From positions 29,118,827 through 29,182,826 of the forward strand of contig OY783196.1 in assembly GCA_963678675.1 (NCBI GenBank): DNA of 64,000 nt, read 5' to 3'. This document shows positions 58,376-64,000 of this stretch, in pieces. This DNA comes from Xiphydria camelus (taxonomy: Eukaryota > Arthropoda > Insecta > Hymenoptera > Xiphydriidae). Each line of letters starts with the position of its first letter. The first letter of the stretch is position 1. The notes beneath the pieces are model-generated. The model had not been told where the DNA came from. It made no database searches and was given only the letters and a program-made list of their open reading frames with translations. A program made the translations under genes and the position numbers.

Positions 58376-58716
58376 ACGGCTCGTTTCACACATACCGTAT
58401 GTCCGCGATCAATGAGACCATAGCAAAATTACGAGTTTTGCATGAGCACCCCCGTGGGTCTCCTCGTCCAATAAAATCACCGGAGAAGCGTGAATGCGCA
58501 TGCGTAGTCATCCGCGGGTGTTATCGTCGTCAGCAATAGATCGGTTTTGGTATCGGGCCGGCGCCGGCGATTGTATCGACGCCGGCCCGGTACCAAACGT
58601 ATCCGTCTGGTACGAGTGTTCTCTCACTTCCGCTCGCGCGCAGTGATCGTCGGTAACGGCAAAAACGTCGTTTACGTTCTCGTGTCCGAGAGGCAAGACG
58701 GTCGCGAATAGTTAAA
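58376..58716. promoter_or_regulatory. Shared upstream region between head-to-head FBXO22-like copies
   Basis: The two copies face away from each other with 535 bp between their start codons. The unique centre holds TGCGCATGCGTA (58,495-58,506), one base off the NRF1/Ewg palindrome YGCGCAYGCGCR, which is common in insect housekeeping promoters. A bidirectional promoter is plausible but inferred. Confidence 0.35.
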
Positions 58717-60177
58717 ATGGAAAACCGGAAAATGTGCCCGGATTTGGTGGTGCTGGGGCATTACGAGCTGCTGCAGATCTTCGAATACTTAAATTTCGAA
58801 GATCTATCGAGCGCCATGCAAGTGTCCAGGTAAAGCATTTTTAGCAGAGTCTCTCAACGTAAGAATATATATTTTAAAAATCATATTTTTTCGAGGATAT
58901 AATTAAAATAAGTACATAAAAACACATAAATATCACTGCGCGACGCTTCTCCAGATTCTGGTGGAATGCGGCCGCGAGAGAGAAGCAGAGGCGACTGAAA
59001 CCGCCATACCTGTTTCTAACGGACTTGTCAGAGGGTGTAGAGGACAACAGTTACAACCTTCTAACAGACTCGTCGGAGGCTTTAGAGGACTACGAAGCCA
59101 TGCTCACACACATGCCATTTAAGCCTGCCCTGGGAGTGCGATTCTCCGACGCGCTCAACAAGAGACAGATAGGTTTGATGTTCCTTTCGACGAGTTATCT
59201 TCCGCGATATAAATTAGTCGAACCTCGATGAAGCATGAGAAACAATTTTGTCATCAGTAATTATATACAAAATGGCGGCTATACAACCAGTCTATTGAAT
59301 CGCATTTTCAATAATATTGAATTGAGTAGAAGTACCTTAGATCTCATTTGTATTGTCAGGGTGTCATAACGACGACGATCCAGAGTCGTACGATCTGATT
59401 ACTGTGGTGGGCCTTGATCCAATATTTGATGAAAAGCAGATCAAGGGGATCAAAACCGGGAGGCCAGCAATGGCGTGCCTGTTTCTCCCCGAGATACCGG
59501 GGGTAACAATAAAAATGTTCAGTAGCGATACATTCAATGCGAACACGTTTCGAGGGATAGAGTTGCCGAGTCATGACGACATGAGATGTATAGTGTTTTT
59601 CGCCGTTAACATACTGCAGTGGATGAACATTGCCTCCGATGTGTTGTGCCAGTACATGAGGAGGTAAGCCGTCCTCGACGCGGCCGTCCGATAGTCGCGC
59701 GAACGTCCTGATAGCTACGTTATTCGCCACAGGAACGAGTCCATCGCTATCTGGGGCGGCCTGGCCAGGCATTTGACCGTCTGCAAAGGAGGTGGCAGCA
59801 GGAGAACGTGCTACGACAGTACACCAATGGCCGGCTTTTTCATCAGTGGAAAGAATATCTCAACTTGGTCGGTAGTCATCGATGACGAGTGCGAAACTAA
59901 AGAACAGATCGAAGAAAAGCTTTCGAACTTTAAGGCTAATGTCACCCTGCAGAGCTATTCCGTAGGGTTGATATTTTCCTGCTCCTCCCGAGATACATAT
60001 AGGACAAGTGAAAAATACGTGGAGGCTCGTATATTCAGACATTTGTTCCCCGCTGTGCCGCTCGTGGGTGGGTTCGGCAAGAGCGGGTTCGGACGGACCA
60101 ACGTCGCCGGTGTCACGAGTGAACTCGAGTCACTGAATGAGTGGTCGTCGACCATGTTTATGATCATCTCCTACTGA
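58717..60177 (+). CDS. FBXO22-like F-box/FIST_C protein, with a 2-bp frame conflict
   Basis: Likely substrate-recognition subunit of an SCF ubiquitin ligase. Exons: 58,717-58,829; 58,955 to about 59,216; 59,360-59,663; 59,733-60,177. Exons 1-2 encode an F-box (YELLQIFEYLNFEDLSSAMQ then VSRFWWNAA). Exon 3 holds PIFDEKQIKGIKTGRPAMAC and FLPEIPGVTIKMFSSDTF. Exon 4 is the FIST C-terminal part (MAGFFISGKNISTWSVVIDD, SYSVGLIFSCSSRD, ARIFRHLFPAVPLVGGFGKS, and the end WSSTMFMIISY). Order and motifs match FBXO22. With the natural donor after LPRYKL, exon 3 enters out of frame: CCAGAGTCGTAC here versus CCAGTCGTAC in copy A, giving 1,124 nt instead of 1,122. Either the gene is broken, or it uses another acceptor (for example the AG at 59,382-59,383) or the donor at 59,172, or the base call is wrong. 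The exons are otherwise open. Confidence 0.72.
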
Positions 60178-60779
60178 TAGAGTTATCGATTAGTCTCCCC
60201 GTCTTCGCGCCGCACCACCCACGTAGTAGTTGCAAAATTCCATCACGCAGAATCCTTTTCCAGATAAGTTGTCTGATAAGACACAACTTGTGTATACATA
60301 TAATAATTAATAAACTTATAATATACGAATATTAGCCGGTGATTTACCTCTATTATCTCCATTAATCTTACATATAATTACGTATAGGTATCATACGTAA
60401 GTGTATCGTACGAGCGTACCATTGCTTATCGAATGCGGTCGATACAAATAGAATACGTATCGATATATTTTATTATGTGCGATGCTCGTAATGCGAATTA
60501 AAATCGCCGTTATTACCTCTATAAACATTTGCAAACCCCCAAGAAGCTATATACTCTTAACTCTCTATACTATAACTATAACTATAACATACTCTTTTCG
60601 CGCTCGTTAAGATAGTGTCACTCTTACCGAGATCTATTGTTCCTTATGTGATCCATACAATAATTCATCCAACGGTGTCTCCGCATTCGGAGTACAAAAG
60701 TATAATTACGACGGAGAGACATTGAGTCGACTTCTGTCAACCGTCGTATCTAGAAATCTCAGTTCCTTCAATTATAACA
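60178..60779. other. Intergenic DNA between the FBXO22-like gene and the MFS fragment
   Basis: Counterpart of 56,774-57,306 in arm A. It differs mainly by small indels, such as the TATAACTATAACTATAAC run near 60,570-60,588. No gene. Confidence 0.75.
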
Positions 60780-61224
60780 ATGACGGAGGATGACGAACGG
60801 AAGCAATTTCAAGCTGCAGGTAAGATTAATTTTACACTTTCTCCGCTCGTGGCTCCATGCAAAAATTTCTTTCATTCTCAGAGAATATCAAGAAAAGCTC
60901 CAACGAAAATGTAGACTTCGAAACGGCTATAGGTTTAACGGGTAAATCCGCTTTCCCCGTCCAAGTTTGATCTCCAATTCCTTCAAATCGATTTTCGCTA
61001 TTCTAATCCTGGAATTTCAAGGAAACGGTCGTTACCACACATTCTTCTTCTGGACTTGTGGATTAATATCGTTGGCCAATGGTTTTCGAAATGGTCTGAG
61101 TTCCTATGTGCTCCCCTCGGCGCAATGCGACCTTCATCTCGACTCTATGCAGATTGGTCACTGAACGCTGCGCTCATGTTCGGTACGTTCCTTATAAGCG
61201 ACTTATTAGCGACCACCACAATTT
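60780..61224 (+). pseudogene. Truncated MFS transporter copy (exons 1-3 only)
   Basis: Copy of the first three exons of the gene at 53,900-56,773. Exon 1 is 60,780-60,819. Exon 2 begins AGAATATCAAGAAAAGCTCC. Exon 3 starts at 61,022 and encodes NGRYHTFFFWTCGLISLANG. One base is missing in ATGCAGATTGGTCACTGA, where the intact gene reads ATGCAGATGGGGTCATTG, so the frame stops at 61,163. Sequence ends at the breakpoint 61,224, just inside the following intron. All other exons are absent. Not functional as a transporter. Confidence 0.88.
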
Positions 61225-61225
61225 A

Positions 61226-62891
61226 CGGCGGTCTGCGCGCTGGTTCTGGACTTGGGTATGGGCGTCTGGTGGCTCACACAGGCATAAATTCTGCCCCAGT
61301 CAGAAGTCCAAGCAGAACATGGTATGTCAAGATTCTCCCGCTTCGAGCTCTCCTTCAAAGTTTCATTAATTCGCATCAGGTTTCAAGGGGTTCCACTTTT
61401 TTTTCGCGTAAATTTCAGAAAGGCCAAACTTTTGCGAACCTTTCGAATCATCCCGAGAATCCCTCCTTGGTCCTAAAGAGGTCGTCGGTTCCGAAAGCTC
61501 ACAGCAACAGGTACGAGCTTCTGGAGAAGGAGAACCAGGCCGGGGTGCGGAATAAATCTCACGAGGACGAGTGGAAGTTCCCCAGACACAGGCTCAAGGT
61601 CAGTTACGGCGAGCGAAGCGACGCTCGAACGTTCGTAGTAGCGTCGAGGATGCGTAGGATTCATCGTCGGTACTCATTCGCAGGTATTCAACATCCTCGG
61701 CGAGGGTTGCTTCGGACAGGTGTGGCGCTGCGAGGCGGAGGATATGGAGGGGAAATTGGGTACCACCATAGTGGCGGTGAAGACGCTGAAGGAGAACGCG
61801 ACGGAGCGCGAGAGGCTCGACCTCGCTCAGGAGCTGAAGGTCATGAAGTCCCTGAAACCGCACCCCAACGTCGTCAGGCTCCTCGGATGCTACACGGAGC
61901 GCGAACCGATGTTCGTTAAACTGGAGTACGTGAGCGGCGTGAAGCTGCAGAGCTTCCTGAGGGCTTCCCGGGAAGAGAGGAACCACGGCGGACCGGGATT
62001 GACTTTTAGGGATTTGACGGGTTTCGTTTATCAGGTGAGACCTCGCGCGCTTCGTACCATAAGTATATAGCGCAGATCAACGCAGTTGTCGCGTGCAAAG
62101 GCGATTTTACGGCAATTGAGCCGCGCGTGAATACGTTTGTCGAATGAGTCAACGGCGCGTCTGACTTATGCGGTACCGCGACCACTCGTCTCCACGGATC
62201 GCCAGGGGTATGGAGTACCTGGCGTCCAAGGGCATAATTCACCGAGATCTCGCCGCCCGAAATATCCTGATCGACGAGAACCGGGCGTGCAAGGTGGTGG
62301 ACTTCGGGTTCGCCCGCGACGTCGCGGCTAATCAGATTTACGAGAGAAAGTCGGAGGGACGGCTGCCGATCAGATGGATGGCGCCCGAGAGCCTTTACGA
62401 CAACATTTTTTCCGTCAAGTCCGATATCTGGAGTTTCGGCATCCTCACGTGGGAGATAGTCACGCTGGGATCGACGCCATATCCCGGACTCCCGGCGGCC
62501 GATGTGAGTATTTCGAGCGCGATTGGAATCGAACGCTTCGGTTCGTCGTCATTCATTTTTTCTCATCCGAAGTTCGGCTGAATTATTTTATTTCACTCTG
62601 CTATTGATTTTTATCGGCGAGACTCGGTTAAACTTTAGCGTTTATCATTGACAGGTGATGAGGAAAATCCGAGAGGGCTGCAGACTGGACAGGCCGGAGC
62701 ACTGCAAAAGGGAGCTGTACAATATCATGTAATACTGTTGGCACGAATCACCGGCCGACAGGCCCTCGTTCAGCGAACTGGTCAGTTTAGCGGAGGGCCT
62801 CTTGTTGGACGAAACCGAATACATAGAGCTCGACCGGTTCCCCGATCACTCGTATTACAACGTGCTGAGCCTCAGCGGAGAGAAGCTGTAA
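61226..62891 (+). pseudogene. Broken Cad96Ca kinase copy lacking the ectodomain
   Basis: Starts inside the transmembrane exon ([12 protein letters not shown] region) and continues to the stop. Matching exons: 61,226 to about 61,321; 61,419-61,598; 61,684-62,034; 62,198-62,503; 62,655-62,891; the last four keep exactly the lengths of the intact gene (180, 351, 306, 237). Lesions: no signal peptide, cadherin part or stalk; four extra bases near 61,274-61,277 in the transmembrane exon; the acceptor before 62,198 reads GG instead of AG; a TAA at 62,730-62,732 replaces the Tyr codon in YNIMYYCW. The [23 protein letters not shown] and DFG motifs are still readable. By eye it differs from the intact kinase at roughly one base in twenty, so the copy is not ancient. 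Confidence 0.92.
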
Positions 62892-64000
62892 TTATCGAAA
62901 AGTGATTTTCTCAAAAATGACACAGTTATGTGCAGAGTAGGCCGTAGAGATTCAACTGAATTCTGTCGATCGATACCTGAGTAGGTATACGACTCCAACG
63001 AACTTCCTTATACATCGAACGACACAAAAAATACTCGTGTATATGGAAAAAGAACGGAGCTTTGTATTTAACGCACGTACCTAATTCTTGGTTAATGTAA
63101 GATGGCGCGATATTTATCGACTTATTGTTCGTGATAAATTGATAACGTTTAATTATCATCAAGAATCAATTGACGCTCAGAGCAATCGACAATGAGATGC
63201 TCAAATAGCTCGAAATCATTTGCCGATCTAGAAATTCTGTTTTCGGGAACGATGAATCGATGCGACCGTGTATCTTGACATTAAAAAATTATGTATGCAT
63301 ATGTACGTTCGTGAACTAGTCAAAAGCGTTCAAATAAAAATTCCACGCGGAGTCGAACGAAGTGGAATTGATTCGCGAAAGTTCAAGGACATTGTGCGGT
63401 AGTGCGCGTGATACAGAGTTTAATCCCGTAATTAATATTTTAAACGTTGTAATTAATTGAATTAATCGCGCGGCGACGCGTTTAGCAACGCGGCAAAAAT
63501 ATTTATAAAAATACGTCGAAAGTGAATCGCGAGAGTTTATCGTAAGGTGTAAATATGTATTAAGTCATTTCGCACGTTAGTTAATGTTGTATGTAACGAG
63601 CTGCAATTTTTAAAATAAATAATGTTGCATTTTCCAATGAATAATCTTTCTTTCCGGAAATTTTCTCCTATCGCGATGGTCGAGTATATCTATGGCGACC
63701 AGTCTATTAGTGAACGCGCACTGTCTCAACCGTTAACTTTGTGATAAGATTCCGTGAATGTTTATAAGATATCCGATTATTGTGTGTAAGTACACCAATT
63801 ATTCGTATACCAACCTCTGATGTTTAAAAACTATCCTAAAACCATCAGTTCTCCGTGGGAATGTATACTGTAAAGAATACATTTGCCATATAACACGATT
63901 GGATATATATATATCCTATAAAATGTTTATAATCTGAAAATATCCATGGTCAAGTGATAAAAATTTTGAAGGGTAAAATAAACTGTATACACGACGATGA
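62892..64000. other. Non-coding tail of arm B
   Basis: Counterpart of 31,980-33,252 in reverse orientation, AT-rich, no exon. Includes ATCCATGGTCAAGTGATAAA near 63,942, matching the complement of sequence near 32,030. Confidence 0.8.

Larger units (their letters stand above)
58526..64000. repeat. Arm B of the inverted segmental duplication (runs off the window)
   Basis: Mirror copy of arm A with the same gene order but a 21.4-kb deletion. At 61,224-61,226, MFS exon 3 and the start of its following intron are joined to the Cad96Ca transmembrane exon; one base (A at 61,225) fits neither side. Arm B is also 164 bp shorter than arm A between the Cad96Ca stop and the window end. The match is still strong at base 64,000, so the duplication extends further. 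Confidence 0.9.

Noticed and set aside
61056..61919. 287-codon frame across the MFS/Cad96Ca junction as a new chimeric gene
   Set aside because: It starts out of the MFS frame and reads the kinase exon in a wrong frame for much of its length. It also ignores existing introns, so it is a by-product of GC-rich introns without stops.
1..64000. CRISPR arrays, tRNA or rRNA genes, bacterial operons
   Set aside because: No regular direct repeats with unique spacers, no tRNA A/B boxes or cloverleaf, and all genes have introns; the DNA is nuclear eukaryotic.

Overview
The window looks like insect nuclear DNA. Genes are split by short introns (about 85-450 bp, with one inferred intron near 14 kb) with GT-AG borders. 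The proteins are of animal type, including the insect receptor kinase Cad96Ca. The intergenic DNA is rich in CpG, microsatellites and short inverted-repeat elements. A hymenopteran, possibly an ant, fits this base composition; that is inference. I see no operons, ribosome-binding sites, CRISPR arrays or tRNA genes.

Layout. 1-24.0 kb: no coding gene I can support; CpG-rich DNA with an 88-bp tandem array (2.3-2.6 kb), a 1.2-kb element with terminal inverted repeats (10.4-11.6 kb), several foldback MITE-like elements, and a local duplication with a CTCF-type motif (20.6-21.4 kb). 24.0-26.9 kb (+): last four exons of a small multi-pass membrane protein resembling TMEM72. 28.3-31.0 kb (-): a complete seven-exon geranylgeranyl diphosphate synthase. 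33.25-50.37 kb (-): a Cad96Ca/Stitcher-type cadherin-receptor tyrosine kinase; its signal-peptide exon is inferred at 50.3 kb, so the first intron is about 14 kb and carries a 2-kb foldback element and several nested MITEs. About 52.3-53.3 kb (+): an unrecognised candidate gene. 53.9-56.8 kb (-): a complete eleven-exon MFS transporter of the SV2-like group. 57.3-64.0 kb: two head-to-head copies of an FBXO22-like F-box/FIST gene, followed on the + strand by a broken copy of the first MFS exons fused directly to a broken copy of the Cad96Ca kinase half.

The dominant structural feature is a large inverted duplication with its axis near 58,449. Going outward, arm A (leftward) holds the FBXO22-like copy, the MFS gene, the unrecognised candidate gene and Cad96Ca. 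Arm B (rightward) holds the same order, but 21.4 kb is missing between MFS exon 3 and the Cad96Ca transmembrane exon. Arm B continues past the window end. Cad96Ca and the transporter look intact in arm A and broken in arm B. The FBXO22-like gene is badly damaged in A and has a 2-bp reading-frame conflict in B. I found no new defence or metabolic system; the duplication, its pseudogenes and the nested elements with readable empty sites are the notable content.
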